NCBI RefSeq assembly: GCF_001457415.1
Contig: NZ_LN881722.1
Location: 665,176-729,175 of the forward strand
Direction of reading: 5' to 3'
Origin: Gorillibacterium timonense
GTDB taxonomy: Bacteria > Bacillota > Bacilli > Paenibacillales > NBRC-103111
Length of the DNA stretch: 64,000 nt
The notes beneath the pieces are model-generated. The model was given only the letters and a program-made list of their open reading frames with translations, did not search any database and was not told the origin of the DNA. Position 1 is the first letter of the stretch. The number at the start of each line of letters is the position of its first letter. Positions 9,012 to 17,954 of the stretch are shown here, piece by piece. Position numbers and translations under genes: made by a program.

Positions 9012-9665
9012 ATGAATGCAGCCCAAAAAGCAAATAACAACCCAGAAGGGTACGGTCCTGGAGAAAAGCCAGAGCTTATCCAAGTGTTTGAGCAGAAAGC
9101 GGCAACCCCCTACCAAACCTACAAAACGATCGAGTATCGAATGGATGATGTGGAATATCCGGACAGCTTCAAGATGGCAGGCGTTCCCTATAGCCTGTAT
9201 CCGGATTTCGCGAATATTGGAAGGTTCCATGACGAATATAAGGCTCTTATGATGGATCGATATGCTCCCTATACGGAAGTGGGCATATCTCGAAGTTTTG
9301 GCGAGAGCTACGATTACTTGTTCGGCTGTCAGGTTGAATCTCTGGACGAGCTTCCCGAAGGGCTGATCGGAATCGACACCGGATTGAAACGGTTTGCGTC
9401 GATTACGTTCCGAGCCCCGTCTCAGGAGGAGCTGGTGGGAGGCTCCGATGGGCCTGGTGATGCGATGGTTATCGCCACGGAATTTCTAAAAGAGGTTTGG
9501 CTGCCTGAGCACTTGGATGAGGTGGCTCCTATCGTGGATTGGGACAGCTCCTGCTTTGAGATCAAGATTGGTGAAGAGACTTATCACATGAACCTGATTG
9601 AGGTTTATAAAGTGGAGCTCGACGTTGATGCGGAAATGTGCTATTACATCCCATTGAAACCGTAA
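9012..9665 (+). CDS. GyrI-like small-molecule-binding domain protein
   Basis: This 217-residue cytoplasmic protein has no DNA-binding part. Its C-terminal two thirds carry the GyrI/AraC effector-binding pattern (VGISRSFGESYDYLFGCQVESLDELPEGL, FLKEVWLPE, FEIKIGEETYHMNLIEVYKVELD). Such proteins may bind the same ligands as the adjacent regulator, or hydrolyse or sequester drugs. ATG 9012 lies 3 bases after the AraC gene stop and uses the GAGGTGG just inside it. The function beyond ligand binding is inferred from the family only. Confidence 0.75.
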   Translation: MNAAQKANNNPEGYGPGEKPELIQVFEQKAATPYQTYKTIEYRMDDVEYPDSFKMAGVPYSLYPDFANIGRFHDEYKALMMDRYAPYTEVGISRSFGESYDYLFGCQVESLDELPEGLIGIDTGLKRFASITFRAPSQEELVGGSDGPGDAMVIATEFLKEVWLPEHLDEVAPIVDWDSSCFEIKIGEETYHMNLIEVYKVELDVDAEMCYYIPLKP

Positions 9666-9714
9666 GGGATTATTTATTCGGCTGCAACGAGAGCCACTGA
9701 ACGCTAAAGGAAAC

Positions 9715-9746
9715 GGAACGGCCTTTTGCCGTTCTTTTTCTTTTTT
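9715..9746 (+). terminator. Rho-independent terminator
   Basis: GAACGGC and GCCGTTC form a short stem around CTTTT and are followed by TTTTCTTTTTT. Confidence 0.75.
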
Positions 9747-9835
9747 GGAGTCTAGCTATGTTTGGTTTTGTGAACGGCGCGCCTTTTGCTACAATAGAAG
9801 AGCTCTCTATTTGTCTCTTAAGAAAGGACGCTTCT

Positions 9836-11632
9836 ATGAACGTCGTACTCGCAACTCTAAACGCCAAATACATTCATACCAACCTCGCGCTCAGGCTTCT
9901 CAAGGCTTATTGCGGCGAAGAGTTTCCCGTGGAGATCGCGGAATATACGATTAAAGATCCGACGATGAACATCGTCACCGATCTGTTCGGCAGAAGGCCG
10001 GACGTTCTCGGTTTCTCCTGCTACATCTGGAATATCGAAGAGACGCTTCGAATCGTTGAGCTGGTCAAAAAGGTGTTTCCCGACGTGCTCATCGTACTCG
10101 GTGGACCGGAAGTTTCCTACGATGCTGACATTTGGCTGAAAAAGTCGCCGGCGGTCGATTTTATCGTCATGGGAGAAGGGGAGGAGCCGTTTCGCGGCTT
10201 GCTCAGGCAAATTCGAGATGAGCGGAAGTGGAGCAAGGTCGACGGAATCGCCTTCCGAGATGGCGGCCATATCCGCATGAATCCGGCTGCGGTAAAGCTT
10301 GATTTGGACGATATCCCTTCTCCGTACCGCTTTCCCGACGATGCTCTTGAGCTCGGAAGCCGCATCGTTTACTTCGAGACGAGCCGCGGCTGCCCGTTCA
10401 ACTGCCAGTTTTGTCTGTCGAGTATTGAAACGGGTGTGCGTTATTTCGATATCGAACGGACGAAAGCCGATATTCTCTACCTGGTGCAGAATGGAGCTAA
10501 GACGATCAAATTCGTCGACCGCACCTTCAACATCAAACGCGACTACGCGCTGGAAATGTTCGATTTTCTCATCAAGAACCACGGGGGTTGCGTGTTCCAG
10601 TTTGAGATCACCGCTGATATCATGCGCCCGGAAGTGCTGCAGTTCCTTGCGGAGAATGCGCCGCCCGGGATCTTCCGATTTGAGATCGGGGTGCAGTCGA
10701 CCAATGAGACGACGAATGAGCTTGTGAAGCGCAAGCAGAACTTTGCGAAGCTGTGCCGTACGGTGAACGCCGTGAAGGAATCCGGTAAGATCGATCAACA
10801 TCTGGATTTGATCGCGGGGCTGCCCGGCGAGGATTACACTTCCTTCAAAAAAACCTTCAACGATGTATTCGCTCTGCGTCCCGAAGAGCTGCAGCTCGGT
10901 TTCCTGAAAATGCTGCGCGGAACGGGCCTGCGCCGGGAAGCCGACAAATACGGATACGTCTATATGGATCATCCGCCCTATGAGATTCTTGGCAATGAGG
11001 TGCTGCCCTTTGCGGATATCGTGCGGATCAAACGGACGGAGGATATGCTCGAGAAGTATTGGAACGATCATCGACTCGATTATTCGGTCACCTTCCTGAT
11101 TGAGCAGGTGTTTGCGACTCCGTTCGATTTTTTCCAGGAGTTCGGGGATTATGCGGCGGCGGAGGGTTGGCGCACGACAGGGCATCAACTGGAGGATTTG
11201 TTCGGAAGGCTGTACCAGTTTCTCGCTGCGCGCGGCACAGAACCTCTCGAGGTGGCGGAGGGGCTCATGAAGCTGGATTATTACCTCGGCCACAAGTACA
11301 AGCCGCGCAAGATCTGGTGGGAATCCCGGTCTGGTAGGGAACGTCACACCAGTTCGATTCAGCTCGCGGTGGAGCATCCGGAACGATTCACGGGGCCGTT
11401 TGGTTCCTCGAAGGAAATCGAGGGGCAGGAGGGAGCAGCGACCGGACTCGGGCTATTATCGAAGGATCTGTCAAAGCATGCGATGGTGGAGGTTTTGCCG
11501 TTCGATCTGGAGCTGTACCGGCGGGATAAGAGAGTGGATTCATCGCGCAGTACCGTGCTTTTGGTGGTCTACCCGCCAGGCCGGGAACGAGCGGAATGCT
11601 ATACATTTATGCTGGATAAGACCGACTGCTGA
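9836..11632 (+). CDS. B12-binding radical SAM protein (DUF4080 type)
   Basis: The 598-residue protein begins with a cobalamin-binding-like Rossmann domain (residues 1-140: MNVVLATLNAKYIHTNLALR, VLGFSCYIWN, VIVLGGPEVS). It is followed by a radical SAM core with Cys186, Cys190 and Cys193 in GCPFNCQFC, which ligate the 4Fe-4S cluster. A C-terminal DUF4080-like region completes it. The reaction is unknown; relatives are annotated only by domains. Start ATG 9836 follows AGAAAGGA; an in-frame ATG at 9758 lies in the preceding terminator region and is unlikely. Confidence 0.85.
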   Translation: MNVVLATLNAKYIHTNLALRLLKAYCGEEFPVEIAEYTIKDPTMNIVTDLFGRRPDVLGFSCYIWNIEETLRIVELVKKVFPDVLIVLGGPEVSYDADIWLKKSPAVDFIVMGEGEEPFRGLLRQIRDERKWSKVDGIAFRDGGHIRMNPAAVKLDLDDIPSPYRFPDDALELGSRIVYFETSRGCPFNCQFCLSSIETGVRYFDIERTKADILYLVQNGAKTIKFVDRTFNIKRDYALEMFDFLIKNHGGCVFQFEITADIMRPEVLQFLAENAPPGIFRFEIGVQSTNETTNELVKRKQNFAKLCRTVNAVKESGKIDQHLDLIAGLPGEDYTSFKKTFNDVFALRPEELQLGFLKMLRGTGLRREADKYGYVYMDHPPYEILGNEVLPFADIVRIKRTEDMLEKYWNDHRLDYSVTFLIEQVFATPFDFFQEFGDYAAAEGWRTTGHQLEDLFGRLYQFLAARGTEPLEVAEGLMKLDYYLGHKYKPRKIWWESRSGRERHTSSIQLAVEHPERFTGPFGSSKEIEGQEGAATGLGLLSKDLSKHAMVEVLPFDLELYRRDKRVDSSRSTVLLVVYPPGRERAECYTFMLDKTDC

Positions 11633-11672
11633 ATGCGTCGAGACTTCACCGAATTTAATAGCATAGAACGAG

Positions 11673-11711
11673 AGCGCTCTTGGTATACGAACCAAAAGCG
11701 CTTTTGCTTTT
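11673..11711 (+). terminator. Terminator after the radical SAM gene
   Basis: AGCGCT-C-TTGGT pairs with ACCAA-A-AGCGCT across a short loop and is followed by TTTGCTTTT. Confidence 0.75.
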
Positions 11712-11783
11712 CCTAGCGCTTCTCGTTCATACGGCTTGCCGCTGGGGCGTGGAATGGTCTCTCCGCGTTCCTGTCGGGGCTTT

Positions 11784-12410
11784 CTATTCCATCAAATCAC
11801 GCGCATGGGTGCCACTGCAGAAGAAGGCGACAATGGCATCGGCGGCTTCTTCGCGAGAGGAGAAGGGGCTCGTCTCCAGCTCGCGCCCTCCGATCATGAG
11901 CAGCGCAGAGAAGGCATGGGAGAGAAAGAGCGGGTTTGCTTCTCCAATCTCTCCCTTGGACATCGCATCCCGGAATGTTTCGGCCATCAGTTCGTGGATG
12001 CCGCCTTCCGCTTGTCGCATAGCCGCCATCTGTTCATCAGTCACATGGGGGCGGACCTCCCGAAGCATGCTTTCAAAGTCGCTATGACGAACCTGTAAGT
12101 AAGCTCGCACGACCTCTCGCAGCCGCTCCGGTAAACTGCCCGGACGGTCGAGAATCAGCTTCGTCTGGTGGCGGACGTTTCCCATGAGCATGACGATGCT
12201 GGCTGTAAACAACTCCGCCTTGTTATGGAAGTAGTAATAGACGGAGGCTTTGGTCACTCCACAGGCGTCTGCAATGGCATCAAGAGAAACCTTCTCATAT
12301 CCGTGCTCCATAAACAACCGAGAGGACAACGCAAGAATTTGCTCCTTTACGTTCTGGGAGGTATCCGATGTTTTAGGGCGTCCGGGTTGACGTTTCGAGG
12401 GTTTGTTCAT
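11784..12410 (-). CDS. TetR/AcrR family transcriptional regulator
   Basis: The 208-residue repressor-type protein has an N-terminal TetR helix-turn-helix (MEHGYEKVSLDAIADACGVTKASVYYYFHNKAEL near residues 35-68) preceded by a basic GRPKTSD stretch. The C-terminal ligand domain is not assignable. I start it at the ATG at 12410, which has GGAG 9 bases upstream; longer starts at 12425 and 12434 lack a site. It is divergent from the MMPL transporter gene across about 200 bases, the usual arrangement of a local repressor and its efflux target. Confidence 0.88.
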   Translation of the reverse strand: MNKPSKRQPGRPKTSDTSQNVKEQILALSSRLFMEHGYEKVSLDAIADACGVTKASVYYYFHNKAELFTASIVMLMGNVRHQTKLILDRPGSLPERLREVVRAYLQVRHSDFESMLREVRPHVTDEQMAAMRQAEGGIHELMAETFRDAMSKGEIGEANPLFLSHAFSALLMIGGRELETSPFSSREEAADAIVAFFCSGTHARDLME

Positions 12411-12443
12411 AGGCTTGTACTCCATTTTTAACATATTTGTAAA

Positions 12444-12458
12444 TGAGAATAATTATTA
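12444..12458. promoter_or_regulatory. Candidate Fur box between tetR-type and MMPL genes
   Basis: TGAGAATAATTATTA matches 12 of 14 fixed positions of the Fur 7-1-7 consensus TGATAATNATTATCA. It lies just upstream of the -35 of the MMPL promoter and downstream of where the TetR-type promoter must be, so a bound repressor could block both. It also matches the PerR consensus less well (11 of 14). Confidence 0.5.
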
Positions 12459-12464
12459 TTTATC

Positions 12465-12493
12465 TTGATAATTAACCTACTGGTATATATAAT
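12465..12493 (+). promoter_or_regulatory. SigA-type promoter of the MMPL gene
   Basis: TTGATA (12465-12470), a 17-base spacer and TATAAT (12488-12493) precede the MMPL start by about 115 bases. Confidence 0.65.
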
Positions 12494-12608
12494 AAAAATC
12501 GAAATCGACCTTTAACACCCTTTCCAGCACTGGGAGGGTTTTGTCCAAGTTACGGCTTTATTATAGCGTGCGCGGAGCAGAAAGAACACCTGACGGGAGA
12601 TGATCCAA

Positions 12609-14906
12609 GTGGAATGGGAAAACGAAGAAGCTGGCAGACAAACGAATAAGTCCTTTTTGGACCATTTGAGCAGAGGGGTGGCAGGTCCCAAGTCGCGCTG
12701 GGTGATCGTTCTTCTCTGGATCGTGCTCATTAGCGTGCTGACCCTCATCTGGCCATCCGTGTCCAAGGAAGAAAATGACGGAGCGAAGAACCTGGCGGCA
12801 ACAGAGCCTTCCGTCATCGCGGAGGAGATAGCCGCCAAAGAATTTCCTGGAGAAGACGGCATTCCGGCTCTCGTGGTGTGGAATCGCGAGAAAGGACTCA
12901 CCGAGGATGACCTGGCCGCCATCCGTCAGGTGACGGAAGCCTTGACCGAGAAGCCTGCGCCGGGTATGCAATCCGTCCTTCCTTATCACCTGTTGCCGCT
13001 TCCCGCCATGCAGGGCAGCCTGTCTCAGGACCGCAGCACGCTGGTCATGCCTGTACTTTTCCGAAACGGGTTGGACAGCGACCAACTCAAGGAAGGGCTG
13101 GAGCAGCTGACGGCCAGTGTCAAAACCACAATTGCCGACGATCCGTTCACCGCTGCCAGCCGAGATCCGGAGCTTCTTAACGCACGGATTACCGGGCCAG
13201 CCGGAATCGCCGTCGATGCTACCGGCTTGTTCAAGGATGCGGATGTCTCGCTGCTTATCGCCACCGTGATCCTCGTCCTGGTTCTGCTGTTATTCATCTA
13301 CCGCTCGCCGGTGCTCGCGCTCATTCCGATCGTTGCGGTCGGCTTCGCCTACGGTCTGATCAGCCCCATTCTCGGCAAGCTGGCACAGGAAGGCATCATT
13401 GTGGTGGACTCGCAAGCGATCTCGATCATGACCGTGCTCCTCTTTGGTGCCGGTACGGATTACTGTCTGTTCCTCGTCGCGCGCTACCGAACCTATTTGA
13501 CGCTTGAGGCTGACAAACGGAAGGCTCTCGCTCGGGCCATCAAGGGCTCCGCCGGGGCCATAGCGATGAGCGGATTGACCGTTGTGTTATCCTTACTTGC
13601 CCTTTTGCTGACGCACTACGGGGCTTACCACCGGTTTGCGATTCCATTCAGCCTGTCGATTCTGGTCATGGGCTTGGCGAGCCTAACCCTCGTTCCCGCC
13701 CTTCTCGCCATCATGGGCAGAGGATCCTTTTTCCCTGTCATTCCGCGAACCGAGGCGATGAGGAAGGATCTTGCACGCCGCAAGGGGAAGCTGTATCGGG
13801 AACGTAAAACCGGCAAGCTCGGTGGAGCTATCGGTTCTCTCGTAACCGGGAAGCCTGTGGCCGTGACGGTTCTGTCGCTCGTTCTGCTTGTCGGTCTTGC
13901 GGCCTTCACGCCTGGAATCAAGGTGACCTATGACATCCTTTCCTCCTTTCCAGGCGACATGCCGTCGCGCGAAGGTTTTGCCACTCTCGGGGAGAAATTC
14001 AACCCCGGTTCGCTGGCTCCCGTCCAAGTGATGGTGGATTCGGAGGGGAAGGCGACCGAGGTGGGCGATGTCCTCGCCAAGCTTCCTTATGTCGCTAGCG
14101 TTTCCGATCCGAAGGAGAGTGCGAGCAATCCGACAATCGTCGCCTACGAGCTGGAGCTAGCGATTAACCCTTATTCCTATGAAGCGATGGGGCATATTCC
14201 TGATATTCGTCAGGCGGTCGTCGAAGCTTTGACCAAGGCTGGGGTTCCCACCGCGGATGAACATGTATGGATCGCCGGACAGACCGCCCAGCAGCACGAT
14301 ACGGAAGAAGTTACGCGAAGAGATTCGCTCACGGTCATGCCGGTTGTCATCGGCCTTATCGCACTTCTGCTGCTCGTATACCTGCGCTCCATTATCGCCA
14401 TGCTCTACTTGGTTGGGACGGTGCTGCTTTCCTTCTTCTCGGCACTCGGCCTCGGTTGGCTCATCCTCCACTACGGCTTTGGTGTGGATGCGATTCAGGG
14501 CGCCATTCCTTTGTATACCTTCGTTTTCCTCGTCGCGCTAGGTGAGGATTACAACATCTTTATGGTGTCCAGCATCTGGCAAAAGGCGCGAAAGGGAGTC
14601 CCTTTACGGACTGCGGTCAGTGAAGGCGTCAAAGAGACGGGATCGGTGATCACATCCGCGGGGATCATTCTGGCAGGCACATTCGCCGTCCTGACCAACC
14701 TGCCCATCCAGGTTCTGCTTCAATTCGGACTCATCACGGCGCTCGGTGTGCTTCTGGATACCTTCCTCGTCCGGCCTTTCCTGGTTCCGGCTATCACAGT
14801 GCTGTTGGGCCGCTATGCTTTCTGGCCGAGCAAAGCATGGAAGCTGCCGAACACCATCTCTCGTGCGCCGCGCAAGGAATATGGACAAACGACAAGTTAC
14901 GAATGA
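12609..14906 (+). CDS. MMPL family (RND-type) transporter
   Basis: The 765-residue protein has two repeats of the MMPL/YdfJ architecture. Each has one helix, an extracellular domain and a bundle of five to six helices (first VSLLIATVILVLVLLLFIYRSP, GTDYCLFLVARY; second LTVMPVVIGLIALLLLVYLRS, GEDYNIFMVSS). The GTDY and GEDY motifs in helix 4 of each half are the conserved proton-relay region. MMPL proteins export lipids, siderophores or drugs by proton antiport; the substrate here is unknown. I prefer GTG 12609, 10 bases after GGGAG, over ATG 12600, which sits only 1 base after it. Regulation by the divergent TetR protein and perhaps Fur is inferred. Confidence 0.88.
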   Translation: MEWENEEAGRQTNKSFLDHLSRGVAGPKSRWVIVLLWIVLISVLTLIWPSVSKEENDGAKNLAATEPSVIAEEIAAKEFPGEDGIPALVVWNREKGLTEDDLAAIRQVTEALTEKPAPGMQSVLPYHLLPLPAMQGSLSQDRSTLVMPVLFRNGLDSDQLKEGLEQLTASVKTTIADDPFTAASRDPELLNARITGPAGIAVDATGLFKDADVSLLIATVILVLVLLLFIYRSPVLALIPIVAVGFAYGLISPILGKLAQEGIIVVDSQAISIMTVLLFGAGTDYCLFLVARYRTYLTLEADKRKALARAIKGSAGAIAMSGLTVVLSLLALLLTHYGAYHRFAIPFSLSILVMGLASLTLVPALLAIMGRGSFFPVIPRTEAMRKDLARRKGKLYRERKTGKLGGAIGSLVTGKPVAVTVLSLVLLVGLAAFTPGIKVTYDILSSFPGDMPSREGFATLGEKFNPGSLAPVQVMVDSEGKATEVGDVLAKLPYVASVSDPKESASNPTIVAYELELAINPYSYEAMGHIPDIRQAVVEALTKAGVPTADEHVWIAGQTAQQHDTEEVTRRDSLTVMPVVIGLIALLLLVYLRSIIAMLYLVGTVLLSFFSALGLGWLILHYGFGVDAIQGAIPLYTFVFLVALGEDYNIFMVSSIWQKARKGVPLRTAVSEGVKETGSVITSAGIILAGTFAVLTNLPIQVLLQFGLITALGVLLDTFLVRPFLVPAITVLLGRYAFWPSKAWKLPNTISRAPRKEYGQTTSYE

Positions 14907-14925
14907 ATGAATCATATAGGAAAAG

Positions 14926-14957
14926 AACTGACGGCTTGCACAGCGTCAGTTTTTTTT
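14926..14957 (+). terminator. Terminator after the MMPL gene
   Basis: ACTGACG and CGTCAGT form the stem, followed by eight T. Confidence 0.88.
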
Positions 14958-15288
14958 CGTTTAAGCTGAAAGCGTTAACGCGAAGAGTCGAATTTTGATA
15001 CAATCATTCAGCTAACAGGCAAGATAGTCGCAAAAAAAGGAAAAATGACATTTTTAGAGAAATAAAATAATTATTAATCAAATAGGAAGGGGATGTTCTC
15101 TTATTCGATAAAATTACCTTATTTTAACATTACGACCTTAGATTTTGGGAGATCAATATCGTGATATCAGGTTAATGTTGATTACATAATTCGGTCAATA
15201 AAGGAATCGAGTTTGCATTGCTTAAAAGCTCAGGTAATCCGTTAATGCCAACATAGAAAATTTAACTAATGTGCTGGAGGTTAAAATA
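14958..15288. other. AT-rich intergenic region, no gene seen
   Basis: This 331-base gap is clearly richer in A/T than the surroundings. I find no reading frame with a ribosome binding site and no clear promoter pair; the GATCAATATCGTGATATC stretch near 15150 contains a short imperfect palindrome. Confidence 0.5.
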
Positions 15289-15789
15289 ATGGGTAAACCG
15301 ACAATCGAAGTATTTCAAATGAAGCACGATGAGTTTCTTTTTTTGGGTATGGAAAGTTCGCTTCAAAACCCGGATTTTCAAAAAATATGGGAAAACTTTT
15401 TTAATGCTGGCGGATTTGATAAAATCGAACCCTATCAAAAAGAGCCATGCCCTATGAACATATGGCATAATAACAATCCCGAATACGATGTTTATTTTAT
15501 CGGTAAAATCGTTGAAGGAATAGACGAAGCACCTGAAGGGTATACATTAATGAAATTTCCCGCGCGTGAATTTCTTGTCGTTACTCATGAATGGTTATCC
15601 GAACATGAAAGAATTGTCGGGGAAGATGGGAATGGACAATGCAACAGATATGCGGATAACGTACAAATACCGGACGGCTATATAAGATATGACGAATCCG
15701 GTAGTCAAATTAAGTTAATCGAAAGAGAATATTCCGATACCGAAAACGGACATAGATATGAGGTTTGGGTACCAATAAAAAAATTATAG
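15289..15789 (+). CDS. GyrI-like effector-binding domain protein
   Basis: The 166-residue protein starts at ATG 15289, with CTGGAGG 9 bases upstream; an earlier in-frame ATG at 15271 overlaps that site. The sequence (KIWENFFNAGGFDKIEP, YFIGKIVEGIDEAPEGYTLMKFPAREFLVV, YEVWVPIKKL) fits a single GyrI-like or AraC effector-binding domain without DNA-binding part. A role in binding small hydrophobic ligands is a family-level inference. Its low GC content contrasts with the core genes of the window. Confidence 0.72.
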   Translation: MGKPTIEVFQMKHDEFLFLGMESSLQNPDFQKIWENFFNAGGFDKIEPYQKEPCPMNIWHNNNPEYDVYFIGKIVEGIDEAPEGYTLMKFPAREFLVVTHEWLSEHERIVGEDGNGQCNRYADNVQIPDGYIRYDESGSQIKLIEREYSDTENGHRYEVWVPIKKL

Positions 15790-15942
15790 AAGCAATCTTA
15801 CAAAGAACCATAAAATTGCAAAAATGTCCATCCCATATGTGTCTTTTACCATCAATGTGGTCGAATACACTTATCTTCTAAATTTAAGCTGAACATCCTA
15901 ATGTCAATCATTAACTTAATGGGTAACGATAGTTTAATCACT

Positions 15943-15981
15943 GGCAACAAGGCCGTCGATTACTTCGATGGCCTTGTTGCC
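15943..15981. other. Strong hairpin of unknown role
   Basis: GGCAACAAGGCC and GGCCTTGTTGCC are perfect inverted repeats, and the inner GTCGA/TCGAT extends the stem to 17 bp over a 5-base loop. No T run follows on either strand, so it is not a standard terminator. It lies between a GyrI-like gene and an AraC-GyrI gene. Confidence 0.6.
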
Positions 15982-16075
15982 ATGTTGATGACGTAAACTT
16001 CGACTATTGAGAATAAACATCACAACTTAGATCATAAATTCGTTCTTGCTTTTCCGTATGATGGATACAAGGGAG

Positions 16076-16984
16076 ATGAACAGATTGTATGAATGGAACG
16101 AAGCGATCCAAAAAATGATTGACTGGATTGAGGACCATGTCACGGAAAACCCATCGCTATTAGATATGTCAAAGCAGATAGGGTATTCCCCTTATTATTG
16201 CTCGACGCAGTTTCACAAGATTGCCGGCATGACATTAAAAAGCTATATGGCAGGGCGACGGCTCTGCCTCGCAACGCTGGACATCCGAGACTCCAACGAG
16301 CGCATACTCGATATCGCAATCCGATATGGATTTTCTTCGCAGGAGGCGTTCACCCGGGCTTTTGTTACCGCATATGGATGTACACCGTATGTATTCCGTA
16401 AAAATCCCCGGCCATTGCCTCTGTCCATCAAACAAACTGTACTCTTCCCCGAACACTATAAAGGAAAGGGAGAATCGACAATGAGCCGAACGATTTTAAC
16501 AGACGCTAGTATCCGTATAGAGTACATTCCTGCACACAAATACATTGGAGTATACGACAACACTTCAACGAATTATGGGGAACTATGGGCAGGCCATGAT
16601 TGCGATTTAATTACGGGATTGGTTGAAAGCATGGGTCATATCAGTCATCCTGTAGTAACTGCTCATACTGCGGGATGGACTTGGAAGGACGGCAAGAAAA
16701 CTTATTTCTACGGTCTTGGTGTGCCATTCGAGTACGAGGGTGAAATTCCCAAGGGTTTTGACATGCGCGAGTTTGCCGCAAGCTATTACCTTGTGTTCTC
16801 CCATCCGCCTTTTCATTATTTGAAGGATAACGGAGAAGTCATGAGCCGAGTCGAGAGCCTGGCATGGACGTTTGACCCTTCCACAATGGGATACAAATGG
16901 AATGAAGATGTGTGTCAGGACTATCAAAGACATTATCCTGAAGGCTTGGGCTATCAAGTCTTGAGGCCAGTGGCGAAGCTGTAA
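16076..16984 (+). CDS. AraC-family regulator with GyrI-like domain
   Basis: About 302 residues: an AraC DNA-binding domain in the first 110 residues (PSLLDMSKQIGYSPYYCSTQFHK and ILDIAIRYGFSSQEAFTRAF), a short linker, then a GyrI-like ligand domain (IEYIPAHKYIGVYD to YHYPEGLGYQV). This is the Rob/SoxS-with-GyrI layout found in drug-responsive regulators. AAGGGA precedes both ATG 16076 (too close) and TTG 16085 (better spacing), so the true product may start at TTG 16085. It mirrors the other AraC-GyrI gene at 7680. Confidence 0.8.
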   Translation: MNRLYEWNEAIQKMIDWIEDHVTENPSLLDMSKQIGYSPYYCSTQFHKIAGMTLKSYMAGRRLCLATLDIRDSNERILDIAIRYGFSSQEAFTRAFVTAYGCTPYVFRKNPRPLPLSIKQTVLFPEHYKGKGESTMSRTILTDASIRIEYIPAHKYIGVYDNTSTNYGELWAGHDCDLITGLVESMGHISHPVVTAHTAGWTWKDGKKTYFYGLGVPFEYEGEIPKGFDMREFAASYYLVFSHPPFHYLKDNGEVMSRVESLAWTFDPSTMGYKWNEDVCQDYQRHYPEGLGYQVLRPVAKL

Positions 16985-17012
16985 GCTTAAGCTACAAACA
17001 CGGAATCACTCA

Positions 17013-17049
17013 AAGAAACGACTAATTCAAGACGAGTTAGTCGTTTCTT
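17013..17049. terminator. Bidirectional terminator between convergent genes
   Basis: A perfect 13-bp stem (AAGAAACGACTAA with TTAGTCGTTTCTT) over an 11-base loop lies between the ends of the AraC gene and the minus-strand nucleotidyltransferase gene. Confidence 0.7.
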
Positions 17050-17058
17050 CGTCGATCA

Positions 17059-17814
17059 TTACACCTTTGAAAGCTCCTTTTTTATTTCCATTAGCATATA
17101 CTCGGCAAATGCTGAAAGTTGAGATGGATTACCATAATTATCCGTGCTCACTCCGGTATACTCATTCAAGTAAAATTGAACCAGATCTCGATACGGATTA
17201 GGTACGTTCTCTACCCCCCATATCCCCCCTTCTTTCTTTGATGAGATTTTGCCTTCCCTAATGAAATAAAGCACTCTGCATAAGTTCAATGTCAGGTACA
17301 GAGGGTTCTCCATAATTGCATCGGATGCACCTTCGATGTCGTGAAGGATGGAAGCAAGATAGTGTTGACTGTCTATCGGTGGGTAAAGGTCTGCAAGTGG
17401 TCTTCCATATAAGGTCCTGCCTCTGTGATAGGCTACCGTTATTTGAGAAGCTAGATCCTGATCCTCATAGCCCCCTATCAAATAATGTTCATTTGCGCGA
17501 TACTGCTCACGGTGATAATCGGAGAAATGAAACTCACAAGGTGTCGGGTATACAGACTCAAGTAGAGCAGCCTCCAAGATTACGCTGCATTCAATCCCAT
17601 TCTCGATTTCATCACGCAGCGATAGAATCTTGTGTGATAGCTGTTTCGCGGATAAGGTCGGTAATGGTTCTTTTACGACAATTAATAGATCAATATCGCT
17701 CCTTGAAGGATTAAAACATCCCATTGCCAAAGAACCATGAAGATAGAGTCCAACTAAATTCTCTCTTAACTCCTCTACAAATATAGCTTTTATTTTGTCT
17801 AAAGTGATCTGCAT
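17059..17814 (-). CDS. Aminoglycoside adenylyltransferase-like nucleotidyltransferase
   Basis: The 251-residue protein has the nucleotidyltransferase motif HGSLAMGCFNPSRSDIDLLI at residues about 26-45 (GS...SDID, the two metal-binding Asp), followed by a C-terminal helical domain of the AadA/ANT(9) type (TLNLCRVLYFIREGKISSKKEGG). Enzymes of this family adenylylate streptomycin/spectinomycin-class drugs. It is distant enough that activity cannot be assumed. AAGGAGG stands 8 bases before ATG 17814. It is a single-gene unit. Confidence 0.78.
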   Translation of the reverse strand: MQITLDKIKAIFVEELRENLVGLYLHGSLAMGCFNPSRSDIDLLIVVKEPLPTLSAKQLSHKILSLRDEIENGIECSVILEAALLESVYPTPCEFHFSDYHREQYRANEHYLIGGYEDQDLASQITVAYHRGRTLYGRPLADLYPPIDSQHYLASILHDIEGASDAIMENPLYLTLNLCRVLYFIREGKISSKKEGGIWGVENVPNPYRDLVQFYLNEYTGVSTDNYGNPSQLSAFAEYMLMEIKKELSKV

Positions 17815-17912
17815 TTGAGTAAGCCTCCTTGTATTCTAATGATCAGTTCAATTGTAGGAAAAGAATTGAACCGAAGATAGGCAAAGAATATACTTACCTA
17901 TGTTTGCACAAC

Positions 17913-17953
17913 AAAAAGGCTCACGTTCGTGTTCCTTGCACGCGAGCCTTTTT
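17913..17953 (-). terminator. Terminator of the CD3324-type gene
   Basis: AAAAAGGCTC and GAGCCTTTTT are perfectly complementary; read on the minus strand the stem ends in TTTTT. It starts immediately after the stop codon of the minus-strand gene. Confidence 0.85.
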
Positions 17954-17954
17954 G

